NCBI RefSeq assembly: GCF_005217455.1
Contig: NZ_SZPQ01000015.1
Location: 99,219-163,218, forward strand
Origin: Martelella alba
GTDB taxonomy: Bacteria; Pseudomonadota; Gammaproteobacteria; Enterobacterales; Enterobacteriaceae
Direction of reading: 5' to 3'
Length of the DNA stretch: 64,000 bases
This document shows, in pieces, positions 9,557-19,159 of this stretch. Positions within the stretch are counted from its first letter, which is position 1. Each line of letters begins with the position of its first letter. The position numbers and the translations under genes were made by a program. The notes beneath the pieces are model-generated. The model was given only the letters and a program-made list of their open reading frames with translations. It was not told the origin of the DNA and ran no database searches.

Positions 9557-9755
9557 GCTATACTCTAAACTAACTTCAAATTGCCTGTTTATTGGCCGCG
9601 CGCGCTTGCCCCAGTCACCGAGTTATCCATACCACCGGATGGGTATGAAGAACATCCAGTTTCTTACCAAAGATCCGCCATGGGCGATGTAAATTCGTTC
9701 CCGGTGAATTTGTCGCCTCCCGTCGCCACGATATGACCTGAATTATTTGGAATAT
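9557..9755 (+). repeat. Dispersed palindromic intergenic repeat, divergent copy
   Basis: This AT-to-GC mixed block shares pieces with the copy at 10921: CTTCAAATTGCCTGTTTATTGG, CCCCAGTCAC, AAATTCGTTCCCGGTGAATT and the end CTGAATTATTT. Its middle is diverged. It fills most of the 502-base gap between the toxin-like gene and the RpiR gene, in which I see no gene. Confidence 0.6.
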
Positions 9756-9952
9756 AATAGGAACAGTCATGCAAATTCCAAGGAGCCTCGACGGAAATAG
9801 ACGGTATTAAACGGATTAACCGGCGGTGCCTCATCTCTTGGCAACGCGATGCAAATGCATGTCATTGCAATGCAATGATAGTCCGCCTAAACGCTGCGCT
9901 AAAAACGCAACGCCGGTAATTTCCTGGCGCCCGTCCCGCCGCCAAGGGAGAA

Positions 9953-10825
9953 TTATTTACTCTGGAAAGACTTGACCGTCTCGATACTGCGTTCCAGTTT
10001 TTCCGTGGCGCCATGAAAGTCCTGTAAAACGGTCGCGATAAACAAGGTATCCAGCAAATTGAGCTGAATTATGCGCGCCACAGCGTTTTGTTCGAGCAAG
10101 GTACCGCTGCGGGTCGGGCTGAATATGGAAAGATCGGCCTTTTGCGAGAGAGGAGAAACATTATCGTTGGTAATGCAAATGATTTTGGCTCCGCGATTTT
10201 TAGCCACTTCCACCCCTTGTAAAAGTTCAGGCGTATCGCCGGATTGGGAAATCACGATGATCACGTCTTGGTCTGAAACCTGGCAAGCGGCCATCAACAT
10301 CAAATGATAATCATTATAAGTATGGCCCTGGATACCGATCTGCAACAGCTTCTGCTCAAAATCCATACCCACGGCGGCCGATCCGCCAATGCCGAATATC
10401 AATACCTGTCGGGCCGAATATATCCAGCGGGACGCCTGGTTTATTACCGCCGGATCGGCGATGGAGCGAGCCTCTTTTAGGGAATGGATGGCGTTGTTAA
10501 ATATTTTGTCCATAACCGTTTCGATACTGTCATGCTCGGCGATTTCCTGTTCTTTATCGAAAGGCAGCGACAGAAAATACGACCACAATGCCTGGCGTAA
10601 CTCCCGAAATCCCGTATAACCCAGTTTTTTGGCGACCTTTACTATCAAGGGTTCCGAGACATTCAGCGACAGCGCGACATATCTGATGCTGGTTTCCCGG
10701 CCGACATTGCCTTTAGTGATAAGCCACTCGGCAATTCCCCGCTCGGTGGTATTCAGCAATGATAAAGACATCTTTATCTTCGCCCCGATCGCCAGCGCGT
10801 TTTCCTGATTGAATAAATTTGTCAT
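9953..10825 (-). CDS. RpiR-family transcriptional regulator (HTH plus SIS domain)
   Basis: A 290-residue protein with an N-terminal RpiR helix-turn-helix (about 1-80; IRYVALSLNVSEPLIVKVAKKLG is the reader region) and a C-terminal SIS phosphosugar-binding domain (about 125-260; FGIGGSAAVG, VISQSGDTPELL). Such regulators sense sugar phosphates or amino sugars. The usual metabolic neighbours are absent: it is flanked by repeat-rich DNA, so its targets may be elsewhere. The start at 10825 has only a weak ribosome site. Confidence 0.88.
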   Translation of the reverse strand: MTNLFNQENALAIGAKIKMSLSLLNTTERGIAEWLITKGNVGRETSIRYVALSLNVSEPLIVKVAKKLGYTGFRELRQALWSYFLSLPFDKEQEIAEHDSIETVMDKIFNNAIHSLKEARSIADPAVINQASRWIYSARQVLIFGIGGSAAVGMDFEQKLLQIGIQGHTYNDYHLMLMAACQVSDQDVIIVISQSGDTPELLQGVEVAKNRGAKIICITNDNVSPLSQKADLSIFSPTRSGTLLEQNAVARIIQLNLLDTLFIATVLQDFHGATEKLERSIETVKSFQSK

Positions 10826-10920
10826 TATATCGTTACCCGTTTCTTAAATGGAGGGCATCTATAGCGAACCTATCGGCAATCGGGTCCTGATGCCTTAGTG
10901 CATAAATGCTATGCCCGCGG

Positions 10921-11120
10921 GTATATACCCGTCATACATCAAGCTGCCTCTTTGTTGGCTGCGTTCACCCGCCCCGGTCACATAGTGATCACTGCGCCTG
11001 GGGAGGCATGAGAGACATCCTGTCTCTCACCGGAGGCTCGCCGTAGGCGGTTCAAATTCGTTCCCGACGAATTTGTCGCTCACTTGCCGTCGCGATGCGA
11101 CTTGACGTATTTAGCGTATA
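10921..11120 (+). repeat. Dispersed palindromic intergenic repeat, full copy
   Basis: About 200 bases starting GTATATACCCGTCATACATC and ending GACGTATTTAGCGTATA, with internal inverted segments such as GAGAGACATCCTGTCTCTC and AAATTCGTTCCCGACGAATTT. The same family recurs at 9557, 11591, 34640 (minus) and 62681 (minus). Similar elements occur between genes in other enterobacteria in my memory, but I cannot name the family with certainty. It lies in the 994-base gene-free stretch 10826-11819. Confidence 0.75.
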
Positions 11121-11323
11121 CATCGCGTTGTCTCTTGGTGATGCCCTTTGCGATGCAGCGTGAATTATCCAGCGTATGCAACCCTTGTGATTTCACTATT
11201 TTTCATAAGGTTTTTCGAGCCGCTGATCGCCCGCGGTGCGACTGGGACGGCGAACGCGGCCGCGGCCGGCAAAGGAGGCACGCGGAGCCGCGTGAATACA
11301 GCGGGAACATTCCCGATCGAGCG

Positions 11324-11369
11324 CCCTGTTTCGCCCCCGTGGCACTGCGCGCCGTATGGCGAAACAGGG
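11324..11369. other. Inverted repeat in gene-free region
   Basis: Perfect 12-base arms CCCTGTTTCGCC and GGCGAAACAGGG are separated by 22 bases. No T-run follows, so a simple terminator is unlikely. The surrounding 11121-11590 shows no convincing gene; a long plus-strand frame there crosses repeats and has no recognisable features. Confidence 0.5.
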
Positions 11370-11590
11370 TGACGCCGGTCGCGGCGACCGCCAGGCAATG
11401 TCTGGCCTGTCGGATTCCCTTAAGCTTATTTTACTCTTTAATGAATTCCGACAAAAACTGTCTCATTGAAAATATGCGCCGACAGCGCAAAAAATGCAAA
11501 CTACCCCCGGATGCAATAGGCACCGTTATCACTCGGGTAAATGGTATCGGCATAATACCAATGGCGGCGGCGTGTCCCCGGCATGTGTTA

Positions 11591-11716
11591 TTTATACTCG
11601 CCATACTTCACGTTGCCCCTTTGTTGGCTGCATTCGCTCATCCCAGTCACCTCGCCAGCCATGCTTCCGGGGCACACTTACTTGCCGCCGCGATGCGACT
11701 TGAATTATTTAGAGTA
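11591..11716 (+). repeat. Dispersed palindromic intergenic repeat, short copy
   Basis: This 126-base copy starts TTATACTCGCCATACTTCACG and ends GACTTGAATTATTTAGAGTA. It shares CTTTGTTGGCTGC and the CGCGATGCGACTTGA end with the 10921 copy but lacks the middle inverted segment, so it looks like the internally deleted or minimal form. It lies just upstream of the amidotransferase gene. Confidence 0.7.
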
Positions 11717-11819
11717 GAGGAAAATTGAATGAAAAAAATCGGTTCGCGCTGGACGAAAAGTCCGCGGCGCGAGCATAATAGTCCGGCCAATTAATAGGGA
11801 AACGGGAATTGATGCAATA

Positions 11820-12572
11820 ATGGATATACCCATTGACTCGCCGCTGGTCATTGTCCAGATGGGGGAGCCCCCGGCCGCCGTCGCCGCCGAAGTGGGGAAA
11901 CAATATCAGTGGTTTGTCAGTAAATTGGGCCTGCAAATGCGGGAGTTTATTTTAATTCGCCCGTATCGCGGCGATGCCCTGCCCGATCCCGGCAACCTGT
12001 CGGCCGTCATTATTACCGGCTCCTGGTCGATGGTCACTGATCATGCGCCGTGGAGCGAAATGACCGCCGTCTGGGTCCGCGAGATTCACCAGCGGGCCAT
12101 TCCCCTGCTGGGGGTTTGCTACGGACATCAATTGATCGCCTATGCCCTCGGCGGCACGGTGGCGGATAACCCGCATGGCTGGGAAGGCGGGTTGCAGCAG
12201 GTCCAGATGATTGGCCAGGAGGAAGCCGACCCCTTGTTTTTCGGCTTGCCCAGGCAATTCACCGCCTGGTTGTCTCATCGGCAGACCGTTGTGTGCCCAC
12301 CGGCACAGGCGCGGGTGCTTGCCTGCTCATCGCAGGATGCGTGTCAAATTCTGCGCTATGGTCCCTACGCCTATTCCCTGCAATTCCACCCCGAGTTCAA
12401 CCAGGCGCTGATGGTCAGTTGCCTGCGCCACAGCCGCCATCCAGGGGCGCGGGAACGGCTGCCGGCGGTGAGCGCCGCCGCCGAACCGGAGTGGCCGGCA
12501 TTGATCTTGCGGCGTTTCCAGGATGTGTGGCGCCACCGCGGACGGACGCTGGAAGCCGGCGACGCCGCCTGA
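11820..12572 (+). CDS. Class I glutamine amidotransferase (GMP-synthase-like, YfeJ type)
   Basis: A 250-residue stand-alone glutaminase-type domain. The nucleophile Cys100 lies in GVCYGHQL and the partner His190/Glu192 in LQFHPEF, so the class I triad is complete. ITGSWSMV marks the oxyanion-strand region. Such proteins hydrolyse glutamine and transfer ammonia to an unknown acceptor, or act as gamma-glutamyl hydrolases. The C-terminal 50 residues are Arg/Ala-rich. It is convergent with surE with about 115 bases between. The physiological substrate is unknown. Confidence 0.85.
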   Translation: MDIPIDSPLVIVQMGEPPAAVAAEVGKQYQWFVSKLGLQMREFILIRPYRGDALPDPGNLSAVIITGSWSMVTDHAPWSEMTAVWVREIHQRAIPLLGVCYGHQLIAYALGGTVADNPHGWEGGLQQVQMIGQEEADPLFFGLPRQFTAWLSHRQTVVCPPAQARVLACSSQDACQILRYGPYAYSLQFHPEFNQALMVSCLRHSRHPGARERLPAVSAAAEPEWPALILRRFQDVWRHRGRTLEAGDAA

Positions 12573-12687
12573 GCGGGCCATGGGTCGCTGCATTTCGCTG
12601 GGCGATGGCGCGGGGAATGGCTAAAGGTCCGCGGCATGGCCGCCGGCGAATCCGCCGCCGGACGGTATGTTGCGATGTTGCAACTCT

Positions 12688-13464
12688 TTAATAATCTTCG
12701 CCGTAAAGACTGCTCAAACGTTGATATTCGCGCGGATGGGTGCGTTCAAACGTCAGCGGCGTGACAGTGATATAGCCTTCTTCGTTATATTTAAGTTCGC
12801 TATTGGACGGCCGATCCAGTCTGCCGTGTTGCACCCGGACCCAAAAATAATCCTCGCCGTGGGGATCGCGGGTGGCGTCGACGGTTAATCCGTCCACTTT
12901 GCCCATACCCTGCGCGGTAACGCGGATTCCCTTGACTTTGTCGGCCGCCACATCGGGAAAATTCACGTTGAGGCATACCTGGGGATCCCAGCGGTGCTGC
13001 AACAGATGGCGCAGGGTGCCGACCGTATGGCGACGGGCGCAGTCCCAATTGACCGGCACGTCCGGGTCATGATTTTGGCTAAGGGCGATGGAGGGAATAC
13101 CGAGCAACATACCCGTGGTGGCCGCGCCCACCGTGCCGGACAGCAGGGTTTCGAACCCCAAGTTCGAGCCGTTGTTGATGCCCGAGAGCACCAGATCCGG
13201 CGGCATATCCGCCAACGCCTGACGAATGGCGTAAGCCGCGCAGTCCGCCGGCGTGCCGTAAACCGCGTAGCGGCGCTGGCCTTTTTTGACCACGCGTACC
13301 GGTTCGCGCATGCTCAAGGAATTAGCGACGCCGCTTTTATCTTGGGACGGCGCCACAATCCATACCTCTTCGGCAATCTCATGCGCGGCTTCGGCCAGCA
13401 GTTCCAGACCGGGCGCGTCGAAACCGTCATCGTTGGTCAGCAAGACTCGATTCACTATTTTCAT
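12688..13464 (-). CDS. surE: 5'/3'-nucleotidase SurE paralogue
   Basis: A 258-residue SurE-family phosphatase that dephosphorylates nucleoside monophosphates. LLTNDDGFDAPGLE (residues 8-21) supplies the metal-binding Asp pair, then APSQDKSGVANSLS, TPADC and SGINNGSNLG build the active site. It is not next to pcm, nlpD or rpoS, the usual enterobacterial surE setting, and its sequence style recalls alphaproteobacterial SurE, so it may be a second, acquired copy. The start at 13464 gives the canonical N-terminus. Confidence 0.88.
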   Translation of the reverse strand: MKIVNRVLLTNDDGFDAPGLELLAEAAHEIAEEVWIVAPSQDKSGVANSLSMREPVRVVKKGQRRYAVYGTPADCAAYAIRQALADMPPDLVLSGINNGSNLGFETLLSGTVGAATTGMLLGIPSIALSQNHDPDVPVNWDCARRHTVGTLRHLLQHRWDPQVCLNVNFPDVAADKVKGIRVTAQGMGKVDGLTVDATRDPHGEDYFWVRVQHGRLDRPSNSELKYNEEGYITVTPLTFERTHPREYQRLSSLYGEDY

Positions 13465-13654
13465 ACTCAGACCTTTTCGGTTGATGGTGTCAAAATGTGA
13501 TCAATGCTTGATTTTATACTCTTTGGCGGACCGGAAAGGCAAATAGGCAAGGGGAAAATGTGGTCCGGAAGGGGAAAATTTTGGCGCCGGCGCCGCATCC
13601 CCGCGATGGGCGTGGAGGGAAATGCACGTCCGGCGCTGACCGGGATCCACCGTT

Positions 13655-14623
13655 TCACTTTGCCACGTTGGTCGCCAGCGGCGCAATGGAACGGATATAG
13701 CACTGTTCCAGCATTTCCTGGCCTCCCTGCCAGTTGACGCACTCTTTGACAAGAACGTAGCCGGCCTCTTCATACAGTCGGCGCGCGGCTTCCAATCCCC
13801 GATACGTCCATAATTCGGTTTCGGCGAACCCCATTCTGTCGCAAAACGTCAAGGCGGCGGCGAGCAATTGTCTGCCGATGCCGAAGCCGCGCCGGCCGTC
13901 CGCCACAATGAACCAACGCAAATGGGCGCGGCCGGAGGTCAGATCCTGGCTATCAATGGCGATGGCGCCGATGACATCCCCCGACTCCAGCGCCAGCCAT
14001 AATCCATTACGGGGATGGGTAAGGCGGTTGACGAACGCCGCAATGTCGTTGGCCATCCGGCTTTCAAAAAAAGCGCCAAAATTAAAGGCCCGGGCGTAAT
14101 AATCGGCGTGCAGGGCGACTATCCGGCCCAACGCGCCCGGCCGATAGCCGAAGACAATGTTGGAAGCCGGAATGGCGGCCGAGACCCGGTTAATGCGATG
14201 GGCCTGTAACGCGGCGGCGCAGAGCGACAGGCCGTTGCGTACCCGTATCTGATCCCCGGCGGATAATTTTTTCAGGGCGCCGGCCATCTGGCTGCGGGTA
14301 TAAGCATTAATGGACGCCAAGGCGCGCCGGCTCTTGGTGGACAAACAGATGGGTCTGGCGCGTTTATCCTTGCCGCTGCCCGCCTGACACAACAGGCCGG
14401 CGGACAAATATTTTCTCACCATTCGGCTGGCGCTGGATTTATCCAGCCCCAGCGTATCGCTCAAGGCCGCAGATGTGATTTCATGATAGTTGCCGATTTC
14501 ATTAAGATTACGAACGACATAAGGGCTAAGGCCCATAAAAGTCTTGGCCGTGCTGATCATATCCATTTCCCTAACCAGACGGCGGGAAGCGGCGCAAACG
14601 GAATCAAGCATCATATCTGACAT
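13655..14623 (-). CDS. MarR-type HTH fused to GNAT N-acetyltransferase
   Basis: A 322-residue two-domain protein. An N-terminal MarR-like winged helix (about 30-130; ITSAALSDTLGLDKSSASRM) is followed by a GNAT domain (about 165-310) with the acetyl-CoA loop RRGFGIGRQLL and the C-terminal LYEEAGYVLV. This fusion class is known as bifunctional HTH/GNAT proteins, but substrates are mostly unknown. It could be a transcription factor, an acetyltransferase or both. The start is chosen at 14623; ATGs at 14614 and 14611 are alternatives and none has a strong ribosome site. Confidence 0.82.
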   Translation of the reverse strand: MSDMMLDSVCAASRRLVREMDMISTAKTFMGLSPYVVRNLNEIGNYHEITSAALSDTLGLDKSSASRMVRKYLSAGLLCQAGSGKDKRARPICLSTKSRRALASINAYTRSQMAGALKKLSAGDQIRVRNGLSLCAAALQAHRINRVSAAIPASNIVFGYRPGALGRIVALHADYYARAFNFGAFFESRMANDIAAFVNRLTHPRNGLWLALESGDVIGAIAIDSQDLTSGRAHLRWFIVADGRRGFGIGRQLLAAALTFCDRMGFAETELWTYRGLEAARRLYEEAGYVLVKECVNWQGGQEMLEQCYIRSIAPLATNVAK

Positions 14624-14803
14624 GGGTCGAGTCCGGATAAGTAAAGAAAAAGGGTTGTATCACACCATGATTCGCCAATCAATTCATCCGCCATTTTCGC
14701 CATGTTAATAAGTTATCCAAAGGACGTTGAGCAAGCGGGCCCGCCGACGTTGACCCGCGTGAAGGCGCGGCCGGTCCGTTACCCGCTGGCCCCACCCCCG
14801 GGA

Positions 14804-15751
14804 TCATTCGCTAAGTAGCCCCACGGCGGTGTCTTCATCGGTCACCAGACCATTGATCCAGCCGCCGGCGAGGACCGCCTGGACGGACTGGAATTTCTCT
14901 CGGCCGCCGGCAAAGGCGATAACCGGTTTTTCAGGGCGCGGCCGAATATCGACGCTGGTCAGGCGACCGTCCAAATCGCTGATAACCCGGGCGCCGTCCC
15001 GGCCGATAAAATGGCCGGTGATCTCCGCCACCACCCCGGCTTCGGTCAGCCTGGCCACATCCTCGGCGGTGATAAACCCGTCGGTAAGCAGCGGACCCTG
15101 ATCGTTCATCTGGCCGATGCCGATAAACGTGACGTCGGCCTGCGCGGCCTTTTCGGTCACCATGCGGTAAATGCGATGGTTGCACCACAAATCCCGGTCG
15201 GCCAGACTGTCGGCGAACAAGGGGGCCGGCAGGATAAAATAGCGGCCCTGGGTCTTTTCCGCCATCCATAACGGCACGTCGTAACGGGTGCAGGAACCGT
15301 CTGAGGCGATGGCGCCGATCATGGATACGCAACTGTGCTGGGGACGGTCCACCGGCGGCAGCTTATTGATGGTGGAACGCAGCGCCCGTCCGGACCCCAG
15401 CGCGATAATCTGCGGACTCTCCTGCTCAATAAATTGCATCATCACCTCGGCGCCGGCCACCGCGATCATGCTGTTTATGCTGGCCGTGTCCATGCCGCCG
15501 GACGGCACGACCTGGCATACCGTTAAGTCGAATCGCTTTGCCAGCCGCGCCGACAACGCGGTGCAGTCGGCCACCGGATGGGTGATATTCACCCGCACCA
15601 GGCCGCTTTCCGACGCCAGGGCCACCAACCGCTGGGCCGCCTGGCGGGATACCCCGAGCACATCGGCGATTTCATGTTGCGTTTTGCCCGCGACGTAATA
15701 CATCCAGGCGGCCCGTGCGGCCTGATCCAGTTTTCGATAGCTTTTACTCAT
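14804..15751 (-). CDS. SorC/DeoR-type regulator of the D-arabitol operon
   Basis: A 315-residue SorC-family repressor/activator with an N-terminal HTH (about 8-55; TQHEIADVLGVSRQAAQRL) and a C-terminal sugar-phosphate-binding domain (about 60-315; GSGRALRSTI, IGIGQMND, VIAFAGGREK). It is divergent from dalD with 185 bases between that hold a TGAGC-type palindrome. The context makes control of dalDK and the ABC importer very likely, probably in response to a pentulose or polyol phosphate. Confidence 0.88.
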   Translation of the reverse strand: MSKSYRKLDQAARAAWMYYVAGKTQHEIADVLGVSRQAAQRLVALASESGLVRVNITHPVADCTALSARLAKRFDLTVCQVVPSGGMDTASINSMIAVAGAEVMMQFIEQESPQIIALGSGRALRSTINKLPPVDRPQHSCVSMIGAIASDGSCTRYDVPLWMAEKTQGRYFILPAPLFADSLADRDLWCNHRIYRMVTEKAAQADVTFIGIGQMNDQGPLLTDGFITAEDVARLTEAGVVAEITGHFIGRDGARVISDLDGRLTSVDIRPRPEKPVIAFAGGREKFQSVQAVLAGGWINGLVTDEDTAVGLLSE

Positions 15752-15828
15752 TGATCATACTCAATATTTAGCTGTGAATGAAATATAGCGGCGGCGGCGC
15801 GTCGCGTAAATCGGTCATTTTTGATATG

Positions 15829-15842
15829 TGAGCTAAAGCTCA
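15829..15842. promoter_or_regulatory. Candidate SorC operator, TGAGCT-AA-AGCTCA
   Basis: A 14-base perfect palindrome midway between the divergent SorC gene and dalD. Further TGAGC half sites occur nearby, for example the complement of GCTCA at about 15905. The spacing fits an operator controlling both promoters. Binding is inferred. Confidence 0.5.
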
Positions 15843-15936
15843 TTAAGTGGGCTATTATTCAATTAAGCTTTCCATCTAGGCAATTACTCATTTTTTGGGC
15901 TTATGCTCATTTACCGCAAGCGAGGTACGATAGACT

Positions 15937-17337
15937 ATGTCCACCCCAAACCCTCTTATCTGGATGCATATCGGCGCTGGCTCATTTCATCGCGCGCACC
16001 AGGCCTGGTATCTGCATCGGTTGCTCAAGCAAGGGGACCCACGCTGGGGCATCGCCCTGGGCAATATCCGCGACGACGCCAATCCGCTTTTGGAGGCGCT
16101 GGCGGCGCAAAAGGGCGAGTACGCCCTGGAAACCGTTACACCGGCCGGCGAGCGACAATATGAAAAAATCACCTCCATTCGCAAAATCATACCTTGGGAC
16201 GCGGAACTGACCGCGCTTATCGCGCAAGGCGCCGCCGCGGAAACCCGCGTCATCGCGTTCACCGTAACCGAAGGTGGTTACTACCTGGACACCCATTTTA
16301 AACTCGATCAGAACAATGGGGATTTACTGGCGGATCTTAAGGGCGGCGCCCGTACCATTTACGGCGCCATCGCCCGTATCCTTGAGACCCGGCGCCAGCA
16401 AGGCGCCGGTAGCGTCACCTTGCTCAGTTGCGATAATGTCCGTCACAACGGCGAACGTTTCCACGATGGCCTGATCGAGTTTTTGACGCTGCGCGGCGAG
16501 AAGGCGCTTTTGTCCTGGCTACCGGAACACGTGTCCACGCCCAATACCATGGTGGACCGGATCACGCCTCGTCCCTCGCCGGATATCGCCGGCCGCGTCA
16601 AACAGGCGCTTAAGATGGACGATAAGGTGCCGGTGATGGGCGAATCCTTTATCCAGTGGGTGGTCGAGGATAACTTTGCCGCCGGCCGGCCGGCCCTCGA
16701 GACGGTCGGCGTGGAAATGGTCGCAAGCGTCGTGCCTTACGAAGAGGCCAAAATCCGGATCCTTAACGCCAGCCACAGCTGTATCGCCTGGGCCGGCACG
16801 CTCATCGGGCAATCCTATATTCATGAAAGCACCGGCACTGATTCCATCCGGAAAATGGCCTACGATTATGTCACCCAGGATGTGATTCCCAGCCTTACCC
16901 CCAGCCCGCTCGATCTGGCCCAATATCGCGATGTGGTATTGGACCGCTTCAGCAATCCCTATATCCGCGACACCAATCAACGGGTCGCCGCCGATGGTTT
17001 CTCCAAGATACCCGGCTTTATCACGCCGACGCTGCTAGAGTGCTACCGGCGCGGCCAAACGCCGAAGGCCACCGCGGTCTTACCGGCGTTGTTCTTTGTG
17101 TTTATGCGTCGCTGGCATGAAGGCACGTTGCCCTATGCCTACCAGGACGGCATCCTGGATGCCGCCGCGGCCCATGCGATGTTTAACGCCGCCGATCCGG
17201 TGGGCGTCTATGCCCGCGACAGCAAAATGTTTGGTCCCTTGGCCGCCGATCGGGACTTCGAAAAATTGCTGCGGGAAACCATCGCCCGCATCGATCAGTG
17301 GGCCGCCGCCAACACGCCGCTAACCGCCGCGCATTAA
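15937..17337 (+). CDS. dalD: D-arabinitol 4-dehydrogenase (mannitol dehydrogenase family)
   Basis: A 466-residue long-chain polyol dehydrogenase, oxidising D-arabitol to D-xylulose with NAD. The N-terminus [19 protein letters not shown] is the DalD/MtlD Rossmann start. Further blocks [17 protein letters not shown] (here [14 protein letters not shown]), MVDRITPRP, and the catalytic region [16 protein letters not shown] with the conserved Lys follow. Similarity to Klebsiella DalD (recalled) is high along the whole length. GAGGT lies 8 bases before the ATG. It is the first gene of the operon, with the kinase 15 bases downstream. Confidence 0.92.
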   Translation: MSTPNPLIWMHIGAGSFHRAHQAWYLHRLLKQGDPRWGIALGNIRDDANPLLEALAAQKGEYALETVTPAGERQYEKITSIRKIIPWDAELTALIAQGAAAETRVIAFTVTEGGYYLDTHFKLDQNNGDLLADLKGGARTIYGAIARILETRRQQGAGSVTLLSCDNVRHNGERFHDGLIEFLTLRGEKALLSWLPEHVSTPNTMVDRITPRPSPDIAGRVKQALKMDDKVPVMGESFIQWVVEDNFAAGRPALETVGVEMVASVVPYEEAKIRILNASHSCIAWAGTLIGQSYIHESTGTDSIRKMAYDYVTQDVIPSLTPSPLDLAQYRDVVLDRFSNPYIRDTNQRVAADGFSKIPGFITPTLLECYRRGQTPKATAVLPALFFVFMRRWHEGTLPYAYQDGILDAAAAHAMFNAADPVGVYARDSKMFGPLAADRDFEKLLRETIARIDQWAAANTPLTAAH

Positions 17338-17352
17338 TCAAAGGGATCCATT

Positions 17353-18822
17353 ATGTATCTCGGTATAGATTTAGGCACTTCGGAGGTCAAGGTCGTCATC
17401 ATCGACGATACGGGAAGACGGGTGGCCGGCGAAGGGGAACCGTTGACGGTGCAGCGGCCTTTCCCGCAGTGGTCGGAACAGGATCCGGCGCAGTGGTGGT
17501 CGGCGACCAATTTGGCCATCGGCCGCCTCAGAGCGGCGCATCCGGCGCTGTGGCCGGCTATTCGCGCCATTGGTTTGTCCGGACAAATGCACGGTGCGGT
17601 GTTGCTTGATGAACAGGACCGGGTTTTGCGGCCGGCCATTTTATGGAACGACACCCGCTGCGCGCAAGAGTGCGAGCAATTGACGCGCCTGGCGCCTGAG
17701 TTGCACGACATCGCCGGAAATCTGGCCATGCCGGGATTCACCGCGCCGAAATTGTTGTGGGTGGCCGCCCACGAACCGGAAATTTTCGCCGCGGTACGTA
17801 GCGTACTGCTGCCCAAGGATTATCTGCGTTTGCGGATGAGCGGCGAGAAAGTCTCCGATATGTCCGATGCGGCCGGCACGTTGTGGCTGGATGTCGCTAA
17901 ACGGGACTGGTCCGACGCCCTTCTGGCGGCCTGCGGCCTGAGCCGGGACAACATGCCGTCGCTGGTGGAAGGCTCGGCGCCCTCCGCTTGTCTGAATCGC
18001 GAGGTTGCCCGGTCATGGGGTTTGCCGGAATCGGTCGTGATCGCCGGCGGCGGGGGCGACAACGCCGCCAGCGCCGTGGGCATCGGCGCGGTGAATGACG
18101 GCGACGCTTTTATCTCCCTTGGCACCTCCGGCGTCATTTTCGCCGTCAATGCGCGTTTTCGGCCCAATCCCGCATCGGCGGTCCATGCTTTCTGCCATGC
18201 CCTGCCGGGGCGCTGGCACCAAATGAGCGTCATGCTTACCGCCGCGAGCGCCTTGCGTTGGCTATGCCAGCTACTGGGCACCAATGAAACCGCCTTACTG
18301 GCGGAAGTGGCCGCGTTGGGGGCGGAGCAACGGGCGCGGGCGCCGATATTTTTGCCCTACTTGTCTGGGGAGCGCACACCGCATAACGATCCGCTGGCCA
18401 GCGGTGCTTTCCACGGACTGAACCATTCAACCGAACGCGCGGCGCTGGCCTATGCCGTGCTGGAAGGCGTGGCGTTCGGCCTGGACGACGGGTTGGCCGT
18501 GATGAAACAGGCGGGTAGCCATATCGAACAGTTTTCCCTGATAGGCGGCGGCGCGAGAAGCCCTTGGTGGGCGCAACTGATTGCCGATGTGCTCAACATC
18601 CCGGTGGTTACCCATCGGGACGGCGCGGCCGGAGGCGCCCTGGGCGCCGCGCGTCTGGGCTGGCTGGCGGCGGGGGGCGATGAATCCGTGGTGTGTCGTA
18701 AGCCGGACGTCGAGCGGCGGTTCCTGGCCGACGCCGATCGCGCCGGGGCGTTGGCAAGTCGCTTGCGGCGTTTCCGCCTGTATTATCAGCAGCAAGTGGC
18801 GGCCAGGGCATTGGCGCCCTGA
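17353..18822 (+). CDS. dalK: D-xylulose kinase (FGGY family)
   Basis: A 489-residue FGGY sugar kinase phosphorylating D-xylulose for the pentose phosphate pathway. The nucleotide-binding start is GIDLGTS (4-10), the substrate loop SGQMHG is at 76-81, and the catalytic-base motif AGGGGDNAA has Asp236, matching the XylB base. SLGTSG (255-260) is the phosphate loop and LIGGGARSPWW the C-terminal signature. All catalytic parts are present, which makes it a useful control for the deleted LsrK at 45023. It could equally be called xylB; dalK is preferred from its dalD neighbour. Confidence 0.92.
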   Translation: MYLGIDLGTSEVKVVIIDDTGRRVAGEGEPLTVQRPFPQWSEQDPAQWWSATNLAIGRLRAAHPALWPAIRAIGLSGQMHGAVLLDEQDRVLRPAILWNDTRCAQECEQLTRLAPELHDIAGNLAMPGFTAPKLLWVAAHEPEIFAAVRSVLLPKDYLRLRMSGEKVSDMSDAAGTLWLDVAKRDWSDALLAACGLSRDNMPSLVEGSAPSACLNREVARSWGLPESVVIAGGGGDNAASAVGIGAVNDGDAFISLGTSGVIFAVNARFRPNPASAVHAFCHALPGRWHQMSVMLTAASALRWLCQLLGTNETALLAEVAALGAEQRARAPIFLPYLSGERTPHNDPLASGAFHGLNHSTERAALAYAVLEGVAFGLDDGLAVMKQAGSHIEQFSLIGGGARSPWWAQLIADVLNIPVVTHRDGAAGGALGAARLGWLAAGGDESVVCRKPDVERRFLADADRAGALASRLRRFRLYYQQQVAARALAP

Positions 18823-19070
18823 GCCATACCGGGCTCGGCCGGTGTGATGTTGCGGGCGGGAACCGCCAGGCGTTGCCGGTCCTCGTGGCGAATACCCTTA
18901 ACCAAGGAGGCTGTTATCCGACCCTAAAACCCCTTTTCCCGGTTCTATAAGCACAGGTCGGGAAGCGTTGCGGCTTCACGGAAATAAGCGAACAACAGGA
19001 AGAATGTACCAGGAAAAACAGCAAGGAAGCAGAGAAGGTACAGTAAGCGCTCCGCCAGGGAATGGCGCGG

Positions 19071-19099
19071 CCAGGCTTTCCAGATAATGGAAAGCCTGG
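19071..19099. promoter_or_regulatory. Stem-loop in the dalK to binding-protein gap
   Basis: Perfect 11-base arms CCAGGCTTTCC and GGAAAGCCTGG flank a 7-base loop, 60 bases before the binding-protein start. No T-run follows. It may mark an mRNA processing or stability point, or an operator. The rest of the 337-base gap 18823-19159 holds no gene that I can see. Confidence 0.5.
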
Positions 19100-19159
19100 A
19101 TTTGATATCGGTTAAAGAAGTGACCTCTACCCAACGAACAAACAAAAGGAAAGTGATGA

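Noticed and set aside
11084..11728. Plus-strand open frame of 214 codons
   Set aside because: It crosses two copies of the dispersed repeat and a non-coding inverted repeat, has no domain-like sequence, and changes composition along its length.
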